In this document: positions 42,603 through 50,748 of the stretch, piece after piece
How positions within the stretch are numbered: the first letter of the stretch is position 1
Layout: every line of letters starts with the position of its first letter
Origin: JACDAN01 sp963802375
Lineage (GTDB): Bacteria; Actinomycetota; Thermoleophilia; Gaiellales; Gaiellaceae
Direction: 5' to 3'
Assembly: GCA_963802375.1 (NCBI GenBank)
Contig: CAWDIJ010000013.1
Span: 124,001-188,000 of the forward strand
DNA length: 64,000 bases
The notes under the pieces: model-generated
The model's database searches: none
Seen by the model: the letters and a program-made list of their open reading frames with translations, nothing else
What the model was told of the DNA's origin: nothing
Made by a program: the position numbers and the translations under genes

Positions 42603-43781
42603 ATGGCGGACATCCGGCTCGAAGGAATCACGAAGACCTTCCCCAACGGCTACTGCGCGATCCGCAGCCTCGACCTCGCGGTCACGGACGGCGAGTTCCT
42701 GGTGCTGGTCGGCCCTTCCGGCTGCTCGAAGACCACGCTACTGCGCACGATCGCCGGTCTGGAGGAGGTCACGACGGGCCGGATCGAGATCGGTGGCAAG
42801 GAGGTGACGGACGCGCCGCCGCGCCGCCGCGACGTCGCGATGGTCTTCCAGAACTACGCGCTCTATCCGCACATGAACGTGCGCAAGAACCTCGGTTACG
42901 GCCTGAAGGTTCGGCGGATCCCGCGGGCCGAGGCTCGCCGCCGCGTCGAGGAAGTCGCAGCAATGCTGGGACTGGAAGAGCTGCTCGACCGCCGTCCGGC
43001 ACAGCTTTCCGGCGGCCAGCGGCAGCGCGTGGCCATGGGACGCGCGATCGTGCGCGAGCCACAAGCGTTCCTCATGGACGAGCCGCTTTCGAACCTCGAC
43101 GCCAAGCTCCGCGTCGGCGTCCGCGCCTCTCTCGCGGAGCTCCACAGGCGACTCGGTGTCACGACCGTCTACGTCACGCACGACCAGACCGAGGCGATGA
43201 CGCTCGGCCAGCGCGTGGCCGTGATGCGCGAGGGCCGGATCCTCCAGACCGACCGGCCGCAGAAGCTCTACGAGGAGCCCAAGGATCTCTTCGTCGCCGC
43301 ATTCATCGGCTCGCCCGCGATGAACCTCGTGGAGGCCAGGGTCGACGGCGACGAGATCGTCTTCGGTCAGTACCGTTTGACGCTCGACGCGTCGAGAAGG
43401 CCGACCGGTACGGACCGCAACGTCGTCCTCGGCATCCGGCCGGAGGGTTTCGAGGATGCGTCGTTCGCACCTTCCGACCTGCCGACCATCGAGGTCGAGG
43501 TCGCCGTCTTGGAGGAGCTCGGTGCCGACGCACATGTGTTCTTCCGCGTGGACGCCCCGCAGGTGACCGCCGAGGCGCTCGAGGGCAAGGAGGACGCCAC
43601 CCTCATTGCCGACTCGACCGCGCTGTTCAGCGCCCGCGTCGATCCGCGGACTCGCGCCAGGGTCGGCGACCGGATTCGGCTTGCCGTCGACCCCTCACGC
43701 TTCCACTTCTTCGATTCGGAGACGGGCGCCAGCCTACTGCTGGAACCGCGTCCGGCCCCAGTCGCGGTAGCAGGCGCATGA
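42603..43781 (+). CDS. Sugar ABC transporter ATPase, UgpC/MsiK type
   Basis: A 392-residue ATPase. FLVLVGPSGCSKTTLLRTIA is Walker A with Ser in place of the Gly before Lys, a change also seen (as Ala or Ser) in this subfamily; AMVFQNYALYPHMNVRKNLG is the Q-loop, LSGGQRQRVAMGRAIVREPQ the signature, AFLMDEPLSNLDAKLRVGVR Walker B, and VYVTHDQTEAMTLGQRVAVM the H-loop. The C-terminal regulatory OB-fold/TOBE domain (LGIRPEGFEDASF to the end) is that of MsiK/MalK. Energises the import encoded by the following permease genes. First gene of the operon with GntR; ATGA overlap. Confidence 0.92.
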   Translation: MADIRLEGITKTFPNGYCAIRSLDLAVTDGEFLVLVGPSGCSKTTLLRTIAGLEEVTTGRIEIGGKEVTDAPPRRRDVAMVFQNYALYPHMNVRKNLGYGLKVRRIPRAEARRRVEEVAAMLGLEELLDRRPAQLSGGQRQRVAMGRAIVREPQAFLMDEPLSNLDAKLRVGVRASLAELHRRLGVTTVYVTHDQTEAMTLGQRVAVMREGRILQTDRPQKLYEEPKDLFVAAFIGSPAMNLVEARVDGDEIVFGQYRLTLDASRRPTGTDRNVVLGIRPEGFEDASFAPSDLPTIEVEVAVLEELGADAHVFFRVDAPQVTAEALEGKEDATLIADSTALFSARVDPRTRARVGDRIRLAVDPSRFHFFDSETGASLLLEPRPAPVAVAGA

Positions 43782-44521
43782 CGAAGCAGAACGAGGCGCG
43801 GGAGCGTGTCCTTGACCTCATCGAGCGCCTCGGCATCGGGGAGGCGATCCCGTCCGAGCGCCAGCTGACCGTCGACCTCGGGTTCTCCCGGTTGACGGTT
43901 CGCGCTGCCCTCGACGATCTCGTGCGCGAGGGGTATCTCGTGCGTCGCCGAGGCGCCGGAACCTTCGTCAGCGAGCCAAAGATCGCGCAGGAACTGACAA
44001 TGACGTCCTTCACCGAGGACATGCGGCGGCGCGGGATGGAGCCGTCGAGCCGCACCGTCGACCTCGAGATCGTCCCGGCCGGGGCACGGCTCGGGCGCCT
44101 GCTCCACGTCTCGCCTTCGGAGCCGATCGTCGTCGTCACCCGGCTCCGCTACGCCGACCGCGAGACGATGGCCATGGAGACGCTCCACGTGCGCGAGTCG
44201 CTTGTTCCGGGCCTGACCGCGGAGGATCTCGAGGAGCACTCGTTCTACGAGTTGCTGGAGGGCCGATTCGGGGTCGTCGTCGTGGGGGGAACCCAGGCGA
44301 TCGAGCCGACGGTCACCAACGAGGATGAATCGACGGCGCTGGGGGTGCCGCTCCACTCACCCGCGTTCCTGTTCGAGCGCACGACGCGTTCGGATCAGGG
44401 AGAGATCGTCGAGCACGTCCGCTCTATTTACCGCGGCGACCGCTACCGGCTCGTCAGCGACTTGACCCGACCCCAGCAGGCTCGACAGACTTCGCCCGGC
44501 CTCGCCGCAGCGGGCTCTTGA
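43778..44521 (+). CDS. GntR-family regulator, HutC/DasR (UTRA) type
   Basis: A 247-residue regulator. PSERQLTVDLGFSRLTVRAA plus LDDLVREGYLVRRRGAGTFV is the winged helix; residues from about 80 (MTSFTEDMRRRGMEPSSRTV) to the end form the UTRA ligand domain (EPIVVVTRLRYADRETMAME, VVGGTQAIEPTVTNEDESTA). DasR- and NagR-like proteins of this type sense glucosamine-6-phosphate or GlcNAc-6-phosphate and bind TGGTNNNNACCA sites, three of which flank the operon. ATG 43778 overlaps the ATPase stop. Confidence 0.92.
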   Translation: MTKQNEARERVLDLIERLGIGEAIPSERQLTVDLGFSRLTVRAALDDLVREGYLVRRRGAGTFVSEPKIAQELTMTSFTEDMRRRGMEPSSRTVDLEIVPAGARLGRLLHVSPSEPIVVVTRLRYADRETMAMETLHVRESLVPGLTAEDLEEHSFYELLEGRFGVVVVGGTQAIEPTVTNEDESTALGVPLHSPAFLFERTTRSDQGEIVEHVRSIYRGDRYRLVSDLTRPQQARQTSPGLAAAGS

Positions 44522-44531
44522 CAAGCAGATG

Positions 44532-44575
44532 TGGTTTATGCCAGTCTCCCAACTGTGGCCAAGTGGTATAAACCA
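44532..44575. promoter_or_regulatory. Pair of DasR-like operators before the binding-protein gene
   Basis: TGGT-TTAT-GCCA (44532-44543, one mismatch) and TGGT-ATAA-ACCA (44564-44575) have centres 32 bases apart, three helical turns. The second contains TATAAA (44567-44572), the best -10 candidate for the gene at 44662, so a bound GntR repressor would cover the promoter. The rest of the gap (44576-44661) shows no further structure. Confidence 0.65.
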
Positions 44576-44661
44576 ATTGGCGGCCCGTCGATCATGACCC
44601 GTCAGGCCACGGATCAGTCGAATCGGGTTCACGGCCGTCGCATCGCTCTGGGGGTATCTCT

Positions 44662-45963
44662 ATGAGACGACGCTATATCGGAGCCCTCGCGCTCGTTGCG
44701 GCACTCACCGTTTCGGCTATGACTGCCGCCGCCGGCTCGACGAGCCCCGATCGCCAGAACGCGACCAAGATCGTGATCTGGCTTCAGAACGACGCCGAGG
44801 CGAACTGGGCCTCGGTCGTCGCCGCCACGAACCGGGCCTTCAGGGCCCGGCACAGTGACGTCGAGGTCGACGTTCAGTACCAGACGTGGGGTGACCACCT
44901 CACGAAGTTCGATGCCTCGCTGGCCGGGGGAACGGCCCCGGACGTGATCGAGCTCGGGAACACCGAGACGACGCGCTACATGGCCGCACGCCTCCTGCAG
45001 GACATGACCACGTCCAAGGGCAGCTTCCCGAACTCGCGCACCTGGCTCGGCGCGCTCACGGACTCCTGCACGTACAGGGGCCGGCTCTACTGCGTGCCGT
45101 ATTACGCCGGTGCCCGTGCCGTCATCTACCGCAAGGACCAGTACAAGGCCGCGGGAATCAGGTCGACGCCGAAGAGCCTCGCCGAGTTCCAGGCCGCCGG
45201 CAACAAGCTGATCAAGAAGTACGGGAAGCAGCGCAACTACTCGGCGCTCTACTTCCCGGGCCGCTACGTCTGGGCCAGCATGTCCTTCGTCTACGACTAC
45301 GGCGGGAAGATCGCCGAGCTCCGGAACGGCCGGTGGGTGGGCACCCTGAACTCGCCGAAGGCGATTCAGGGGCTGACGAAGCTCAAGTCGGTCGTCGGCT
45401 CGCTCTCGCGCGCGAACAAGACCGGTGACGAGGCGAACCCGCAGCAGGCGCTCGTCTTCTCCAAGGGCCGTGTCGGCTCGTTCATCGGCAACGGCTGGGA
45501 GTGGCCCTACGCGCTCGACAAGAAGGTCGGAAACCCGTCCCTCGCCAAGAAGATGGGCGCCTATCCGATGCCGAGCCACATCAAGGGCAAGTACATGCCT
45601 GCTTTCCTCGGTGGCTCTGACCTGGCCGTCCCCGTCACGAGCCGGAACAAGTCGCTCGCCTACGACTGGATCAGGACATTCACGAACAACACGCAGATGC
45701 GCCAGCTGGCGACAGTCGGGAAGGTGATCCCGAACACGACGACCCTGACCTCCATCCACTCACGCAACCCACAGCTGGCTCCGTTCGCCGCCGCGTCGAA
45801 GTCCAGCTACTTCGTCCCGACCGCACCCAACTGGGTCCAGGTCGAGAACGCTCGCACACTGCAGACGATGCTCCAGTCCATCTTCACCGGACGCTCGAGT
45901 GTCCAGGCTGCCGCCACACGTGCGAGCAACCAGATCACCAACATCCTGAACCGAAGGACGTGA
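44662..45963 (+). CDS. Sugar ABC transporter substrate-binding protein
   Basis: A 433-residue binding protein of the family 1 solute-binding type (SBP_bac_1). MRRRYIGALALVAALTVSAM plus TAAAG is the signal peptide; the mature start KIVIWLQNDAEANWASVVAA, PDVIELGNTETTRYMAARLL and GAYPMPSHIKGKYMPAFLGG match the family, with many aromatic residues (WTYFW) lining the cleft. There is no lipobox. In the amino-sugar context the likely ligand is GlcNAc, chitobiose or a muropeptide-derived sugar. Followed with GTG overlap by two permeases and a glycosidase. Confidence 0.9.
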   Translation: MRRRYIGALALVAALTVSAMTAAAGSTSPDRQNATKIVIWLQNDAEANWASVVAATNRAFRARHSDVEVDVQYQTWGDHLTKFDASLAGGTAPDVIELGNTETTRYMAARLLQDMTTSKGSFPNSRTWLGALTDSCTYRGRLYCVPYYAGARAVIYRKDQYKAAGIRSTPKSLAEFQAAGNKLIKKYGKQRNYSALYFPGRYVWASMSFVYDYGGKIAELRNGRWVGTLNSPKAIQGLTKLKSVVGSLSRANKTGDEANPQQALVFSKGRVGSFIGNGWEWPYALDKKVGNPSLAKKMGAYPMPSHIKGKYMPAFLGGSDLAVPVTSRNKSLAYDWIRTFTNNTQMRQLATVGKVIPNTTTLTSIHSRNPQLAPFAAASKSSYFVPTAPNWVQVENARTLQTMLQSIFTGRSSVQAAATRASNQITNILNRRT

Positions 45964-46949
45964 GCTCCGGGCCGGGAGGCGAGACGGGCTTCCCGGCCCT
46001 CACGGCCGCCGCCGCCGAGACTGCGATTCCTCGGCGGCGGCGCCGTGTCACGCGCCATTCGGTCGCCCGGGCGCTCACCCCATATGCGCTGCTAGCCCCC
46101 GCGGCGCTCGTTATCGCCGCCGTCCTCGCGTACCCGCTCTATCTCCTCGGCCGGCTGTCGTTCCAGCAGTTCGGCCTGGCCGAGCTGATCCTCCAGGAGG
46201 GGCCGTGGATCGGGCTGGACAACTACACGCGGCTCTTCAACGACCGCCAGTTCTGGACCGTTGTCCTTCGGACGTTCGTGTTCACGTTCGTGAACGTCGG
46301 CCTGACGATGGTGCTCGGCACGCTGATCGCGCTGCTGCTGACCCGGCTCGGCTCCTTCATGCGGCTGCTGCTGACCACCGGCCTCGTCCTCGTCTGGGCG
46401 ACGCCTGTCGTCGTCGCCGTGAACATCTTTCGCTGGATGGTCGACTTCGAGTTCGGCGTCCTCAACTGGACGCTGACCGAGCTGCACCTCGGCGACTTCC
46501 TGAACAAGGACTGGTTCGCCGACCCGACGACCGGCTTCGCCGTCATCACGGCCCTCGTCGTCTGGGGCGCGATCCCGTTCGTGACGATCATGCTCTACGC
46601 CGGCTTCTCACAGGTACCGGAGGAGCTCGTCGAAGCCGCGTCGATCGACGGGGCGAACGCCTGGCGGATCTTCCGCGACGTGACTTTCCCGCTCCTGAAG
46701 CCGCTCTTCGTGATCCTGATCACCCTCTCGATCATCTGGGACTTCCAGATCTTCAACCAGATCTGGCTGATCCGGGACGGCGAGCCCGAGGAGGACTACT
46801 GGCTGATGAGCGTCTACTCGTTCGTGGAGGCGTTTCGGCTCGGCGAGTACGGCTTCGGCGCGGCGATCGCCGTCGTGATGGTCGGGATCATGTTCGTCGC
46901 GACCTTCTTCTACATCCGCCAGATGATCCGGATCGGGGAGACGCGGTGA
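45960..46949 (+). CDS. Sugar ABC transporter permease (MalF-like)
   Basis: A 329-residue membrane protein with six helices after a cytoplasmic N-terminus. EELVEAASIDGANAWRIFRD is the EAA loop that contacts the ATPase; LIWDFQIFNQIWLIRDGEPE-like text marks the MalF/UgpA end. GTG 45960 overlaps the binding-protein stop. Forms the channel with the next gene product. Confidence 0.92.
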   Translation: MSSGPGGETGFPALTAAAAETAIPRRRRRVTRHSVARALTPYALLAPAALVIAAVLAYPLYLLGRLSFQQFGLAELILQEGPWIGLDNYTRLFNDRQFWTVVLRTFVFTFVNVGLTMVLGTLIALLLTRLGSFMRLLLTTGLVLVWATPVVVAVNIFRWMVDFEFGVLNWTLTELHLGDFLNKDWFADPTTGFAVITALVVWGAIPFVTIMLYAGFSQVPEELVEAASIDGANAWRIFRDVTFPLLKPLFVILITLSIIWDFQIFNQIWLIRDGEPEEDYWLMSVYSFVEAFRLGEYGFGAAIAVVMVGIMFVATFFYIRQMIRIGETR

Positions 46950-47803
46950 GCGCCGTCCTGCCCCGCCGGCGCAGTCGTCGCAAGGTCATCGGCCGTGTCG
47001 GGTGGAACGCCCTCGGCCTCCTGGTCTTGGTGGTGATGGTCTTCCCGGTCTACTGGATGATCGCGACCTCGTTCAAGACCGGCCAGAACATCCTCAGTGA
47101 TAAGCCGCAGTGGTTCCCCTCGCCGGCCACCCTCGCCAACTACCGGGATGCCATGGATCGGCCGTACTTCTGGGACAACGTCAAGAACAGCGTGATCATC
47201 GTCTGCTCCGTGGTCGCGATCTCGCTCGTTGTCGCGTTCCTCGCGGCTCTCGCCCTCGCGAAGTTCAACTTCTACGGGCGTGGGGCGTTCATCGTCCTGA
47301 TCATCGCGGTACAGATGGTGCCGCTGAACGCGCTGATCATCCCGCTGTACATCTCGCTCGGCCGCGCAGACCAGCTGAACAAGCTCAGCGGGGTGATCAT
47401 CACCTACCTGACGTTCGTCCTCCCGTTCACGGTCTGGACGCTTCGCGGCTTCGTCATGGGCGTGCCGCGCGAGCTGGAAGAGGCGGCGATGGTCGACGGG
47501 AGCACGCGCTTCGGCGCCTTCATGCGGATCCTGCTCCCTCTCGTCGCGCCGGGACTCGTCGCGACCTCGATCTTCGCGTTCATCCAGGCGTGGAACGAGT
47601 TCCTGATCGCGTACGTCTTCCTCAACGACCAGGAGAAGCAAACGCTGACCGTCTGGCTCGCATCGTTCACGACCTCCCGCGGCACCGACTGGGGGCCGCT
47701 GATGGCGGGCGCCACGCTGACCGCGCTGCCGGTCGTCGTGTTCTTCGTCCTCGTGCACCGGAAGATCGCCTTCGGCCTGACCGCCGGCGCGGTGCGCGGG
47801 TGA
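46946..47803 (+). CDS. Sugar ABC transporter permease (MalG-like)
   Basis: A 285-residue six-helix permease. FPVYWMIATSFKTGQNILSD, PRELEEAAMVDGSTRFGAFM (EAA loop) and QAWNEFLIAYVFLNDQEKQT are the MalG/UgpE hallmarks. GTG 46946 overlaps the stop of the MalF-like gene. Partner of that protein; energised by the MsiK-type ATPase encoded upstream. Confidence 0.92.
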   Translation: MSAVLPRRRSRRKVIGRVGWNALGLLVLVVMVFPVYWMIATSFKTGQNILSDKPQWFPSPATLANYRDAMDRPYFWDNVKNSVIIVCSVVAISLVVAFLAALALAKFNFYGRGAFIVLIIAVQMVPLNALIIPLYISLGRADQLNKLSGVIITYLTFVLPFTVWTLRGFVMGVPRELEEAAMVDGSTRFGAFMRILLPLVAPGLVATSIFAFIQAWNEFLIAYVFLNDQEKQTLTVWLASFTTSRGTDWGPLMAGATLTALPVVVFFVLVHRKIAFGLTAGAVRG

Positions 47804-49275
47804 GCCACCGGCCGCACCGGCGGAGCCGGCACGGCCTCGGTCGGCGCCGCCGAGTCGGCGCCTTAGGCGCCGAGCTCGAGCGGCTCGCCGCGCGCTGTCT
47901 GCTCGTCGGGTTCGAGGGCCCCGTTGTCCCGTCCTGGCTGCGCGCCTGGGTCGAAGGTGGGCTTGGCGGCGTCTGCCTCTTCGCGTGGAACGTCGAGAGC
48001 CGTGAGCAGGTCGGAAGGCTGACCGCCGAGCTGCGCAGTGAGCGTTCCGACCTGCTCGTTGCGATCGACGAGGAGGGCGGCGACGTCACCCGGCTCGATG
48101 CCTCGAGCGGGAGCCGCTATCCCGGCAATTACGCGCTCGGCGCGGTCGACGACGTCGAGCTCACGCGGCACGTCGGCACTGCGATCGGTGCCGAGCTCGC
48201 CGCTGTCGGCGCGAACCTCGATCTCGCCCCCGTCGCGGACGTGAACACGAACCCCGACAACCCGGTCGTCGGCGTGCGTTCCTTCGGCAGTGATCCCGAG
48301 CTCGTCGCCCGCCATGCCGCCGCGTTCGTACTCGGCCTCCAGAGCGCCGGCGTCGCCGCCTGCGCGAAGCACTTCCCGGGACACGGCGACACGGAGGAGG
48401 ACTCTCATCTCGGGCTCCCGACCGTCGAGCGCGACGACGAGACAATGGCCGCGATGCTGCTGCCGTTTCGCGCGGCGGTCGGAGCGGGCGTTCGCGCGGT
48501 GATGACCGCGCACATCCGCGTGGCCGGGCTCGACGAGGCGCCTGGCACCGTCAGCCGCGCCGTGATCACGGATCTCCTCCGGGGCGAGCTCGGATTCGAC
48601 GGCGTCGTCGTGACCGACGCCCTGGAGATGCGTGCGGTCAGCGGCTCGGTCGGGGAGAAGGAGGGAGCCGTCCTGGCCCTCGAGGCCGGCGCGGACCTCC
48701 TCTGCCTCGGGCACGACCTGCGTCCCGAATGCGTCCACGCCAGGGTCGTCGAGGCCGTCCGGTCCGGACGGCTCTCCGAGGAGCGCCTGCGTGAAGCAGC
48801 CGGTCGAATCGAACGTCTTTCGCGGTTCGCCCAGCCGGCCCGCAACGGTGAGGTCCTCCCGATCGTGGGCCTGCAGGCGGCCAGGCGCGCCCTGCTGGCG
48901 GAGGGTGACGTGGAGCTGAAGCGGCGTGCGCTCGTGGTCGAGCTCCTGCCCGAGCCGTCGATCGCCGCCGGCCCAACCACCCACGGGCTCGCGGGCCTGC
49001 TCGGCGCGGAGGTTGCGAGGCTCGGAGCGGACGAGGATGCGTCCGTATTCGTCTCCGCGAACCAGGAGAGCCAGCTCGTCGTCGTCGTGCAAGACGCGCA
49101 CCGGCATCCGTGGCAGCAGGGCGCGGCGCGGACGATCCTCGAGCGGGCGGAGGACGCCGTCCTCGTCGAGATCGGGCTTCCGCTCTGGCAGCCCGAAGGG
49201 GTGAGCTACCTCGCGACCAGAGGACGGGGTCGAGTGAACCTCGAAGCGGCGGCCGAGCTGCTGCAGCCGCGCTAG
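47800..49275 (+). CDS. nagZ: Beta-N-acetylglucosaminidase (NagZ-like, GH3)
   Basis: A 491-residue family 3 glycosidase. LLVAIDEEGGDVTRLDASSG, ACAKHFPGHGDTEEDSHLGL (catalytic His/Asp dyad of NagZ) and GVVVTDALEMRAVSGSVGEK (nucleophile Asp) are the classical NagZ motifs. It would cleave GlcNAc-anhMurNAc or chito-oligosaccharides inside the cell, since no signal peptide is seen; the basic N-terminus (RRSRHGLGRRRR) is not a signal. A ~130-residue C-terminal extension follows the catalytic domain. GTG 47800 overlaps the permease stop. Confidence 0.9.
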   Translation: MSHRPHRRSRHGLGRRRRVGALGAELERLAARCLLVGFEGPVVPSWLRAWVEGGLGGVCLFAWNVESREQVGRLTAELRSERSDLLVAIDEEGGDVTRLDASSGSRYPGNYALGAVDDVELTRHVGTAIGAELAAVGANLDLAPVADVNTNPDNPVVGVRSFGSDPELVARHAAAFVLGLQSAGVAACAKHFPGHGDTEEDSHLGLPTVERDDETMAAMLLPFRAAVGAGVRAVMTAHIRVAGLDEAPGTVSRAVITDLLRGELGFDGVVVTDALEMRAVSGSVGEKEGAVLALEAGADLLCLGHDLRPECVHARVVEAVRSGRLSEERLREAAGRIERLSRFAQPARNGEVLPIVGLQAARRALLAEGDVELKRRALVVELLPEPSIAAGPTTHGLAGLLGAEVARLGADEDASVFVSANQESQLVVVVQDAHRHPWQQGAARTILERAEDAVLVEIGLPLWQPEGVSYLATRGRGRVNLEAAAELLQPR

Positions 49276-49282
49276 CGGCGTG

Positions 49283-49642
49283 TCACCGGGTGATGGTCTC
49301 GAGGTAGGCCAGGACGTCGTTCAGTTCCTGGCCCGAGACGAGGTCGGCCGGCATGATCCCGCTCCCGTTTTCGATCGTCGCCTGGGCTTCCTCGGTCGCG
49401 ACGCCGCTTCCGGCCAACGTCGGGCCTACGCCTCCACCGGCGCCGTCCTCCCCGTGGCAGCTGGCGCAGTTCTCGGCGAACAGCGTCTCGCCGCGAGCGG
49501 CGTCACCGGAGACAACCACAGCGGACGGAGCCGAAGCTGCTTCGTCCTTCGCCAGATGGAGCTCCGCTAGGAGATAGACGCCCGCGGTCACGCCGACGAG
49601 CAGGATCGCGGGAACGACGACCAGACGAGCGCGCCTCGACAT
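49283..49642 (-). CDS. Membrane-anchored mono-haem cytochrome c
   Basis: A 119-residue protein. RRARLVVVPAILLVGVTAGV plus YLLAEL is an uncleaved N-terminal anchor; FAENCASCHGEDGAGGGVGP is the CxxCH haem-binding motif, and NGSGIMPADLVSGQELNDVL carries the distal Met ligand. A small class I cytochrome, like cytochrome c551/c6 used to pass electrons to a terminal oxidase. ATG 49642; a divergent gene starts 25 bases away, and GTAATAA (49652-49658) could serve as -10 box for both. Confidence 0.88.
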   Translation of the reverse strand: MSRRARLVVVPAILLVGVTAGVYLLAELHLAKDEAASAPSAVVVSGDAARGETLFAENCASCHGEDGAGGGVGPTLAGSGVATEEAQATIENGSGIMPADLVSGQELNDVLAYLETITR

Positions 49643-49667
49643 GCGGCGATCGTAATAAGGTCGCGCC

Positions 49668-50141
49668 GTGGCGGTTGCGTCGGTCGAGTCCACCTACACA
49701 GACATCGTTACGTCGGTGTTCTCGACGCCGATCGCGTTCAAGGCCTGGTTCGCGACTGCCGCCGCCGTGCTCGCTGTCGTCCAGATCCTGACCGGTGCCC
49801 GCATCTTCGGGAAGCTGGAGCGGTTCATTCGTATCCCTCCGCCGCGCGTGAACCGGATCCACCGCTGGTCCGGGCGCCTCGCCGTCCTCGCCACGATTCC
49901 GGTCGCCTTCCACTGCGTCTTCATCCTCGGCTTCCAGACGACGGACGCGCGCGTCTTCGCGCACTCGCTGCTGGGATCGTTCGTCTACGGCGTCCTCGCA
50001 GTGAAGCTCTGGTACGTCCACGACCGCGACCATCCGCGCTGGCTCGTGCCGCTCGCCGGTGGGACGCTGTTCACGGTCCTCGTGGCGCTCTGGAGCACCT
50101 CGAGCCTCTGGTACTTCACCGAAGTCGAGTTCGGTTTCTAG
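49668..50141 (+). CDS. DUF6529-type membrane protein
   Basis: A 157-residue membrane protein with four hydrophobic segments. Conserved His residues are spread in RVNRIHRWSGRLAVLATIPV, AFHCVFILGF, VFAHSLLGSFVYGV and YVHDRDHPRWLVPLA, resembling cytochrome b561/ferric reductase-like haem ligands, and matching the DUF6529 family by recollection. Divergent to a cytochrome c gene, so it may be its haem-bearing or assembly partner. GTG 49668. Stop shares CTAG with the next, convergent TetR gene. Confidence 0.75.
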   Translation: MAVASVESTYTDIVTSVFSTPIAFKAWFATAAAVLAVVQILTGARIFGKLERFIRIPPPRVNRIHRWSGRLAVLATIPVAFHCVFILGFQTTDARVFAHSLLGSFVYGVLAVKLWYVHDRDHPRWLVPLAGGTLFTVLVALWSTSSLWYFTEVEFGF

Positions 50142-50725
50142 AGCGGTTCTGCGAGGTAGCGCTGGATCGTCGGTGCGATCGCGTCGACAAACCGTTCCTC
50201 CTCGAGCGACGCGAGCGGCTCGATGAGGACGATGTGCCGCGCCATCACGACGCCAACGATCTGAGAGCCCGCCAGGCTCGCGCGTAGCGGCGCGTCGTCC
50301 ATCCCCAGCTGCTCGGCCAGCGGGCGGAAGATGCGCGTCCTCAGGATCTCGCGGAAGACCCGGGTCGCCTCGGGCTCGGTCACCGCCGACCGGATCAGCC
50401 CGATCCAGCGAGCCCGAGCCTCGTCGTCGGCCAGCACGGAGAGTATGAAACGCACCACGCGCTCTCCCACTTGCGAGCGCGGCCCGCTCGCGAGCTGCGC
50501 GATGAGCTCCTCTGGCGGGAAGGGGAGCTCGACGGCTTCGACGAACAGGCGTTGTTTGGAGCCGAAGTGGTGGATGACGAGCGCCGGGTCGACGCCCGCC
50601 TCGGCGGCGATCGAGCGGATCGTCGCGCGGTCGAAACCGAGCTCCGCGAACTGTCGGGTCGCTGCTCGGCGGATCGTGTCCGGGGTCTGCGTCAGGCCCG
50701 GCCTTCGTCCTCGCTTGACAGCCAT
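50138..50725 (-). CDS. TetR-family transcriptional regulator
   Basis: A 195-residue TetR protein: DTIRRAATRQFAELGFDRAT plus IRSIAAEAGVDPALVIHHFG is the HTH; SKQRLFVEAVELPFPPEELI and a helical ligand domain follow. ATG 50725 is chosen because TATACT (minus strand, 50737-50732) ends 6 bases before it. An upstream ATG at 50743 would overlap the operator. Divergent from an ABC exporter operon it probably represses; the operator spans both starts. Confidence 0.87.
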   Translation of the reverse strand: MAVKRGRRPGLTQTPDTIRRAATRQFAELGFDRATIRSIAAEAGVDPALVIHHFGSKQRLFVEAVELPFPPEELIAQLASGPRSQVGERVVRFILSVLADDEARARWIGLIRSAVTEPEATRVFREILRTRIFRPLAEQLGMDDAPLRASLAGSQIVGVVMARHIVLIEPLASLEEERFVDAIAPTIQRYLAEPL

Positions 50726-50748
50726 GCGTCTAGTATATTTCAACGCAT
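50724..50748. promoter_or_regulatory. TetR operator spanning two divergent leaderless starts
   Basis: ATGCGT (50724-50729) and ACGCAT (50743-50748) are perfect arms separated by 13 bases, and each arm overlaps a start codon (50723-50725 minus; 50747-50749 plus). In the centre, AGTATA (minus-strand TATACT) and TATATT (50734-50739) are overlapping -10 boxes for the two directions, 6-7 bases from the starts. A dimer bound here would block both promoters. Confidence 0.65.

Noticed and set aside
44518..44523. TTGACA as -35 box of the binding-protein gene
   Set aside because: No -10 box lies 16-18 bases downstream; the best TATAAA is over 40 bases away. It also overlaps the GntR stop codon.
50715..50720. 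TTGACA as -35 box for the ABC exporter
   Set aside because: The spacer to TATATT is only 13 bases and the sequence codes for the start of the TetR protein.
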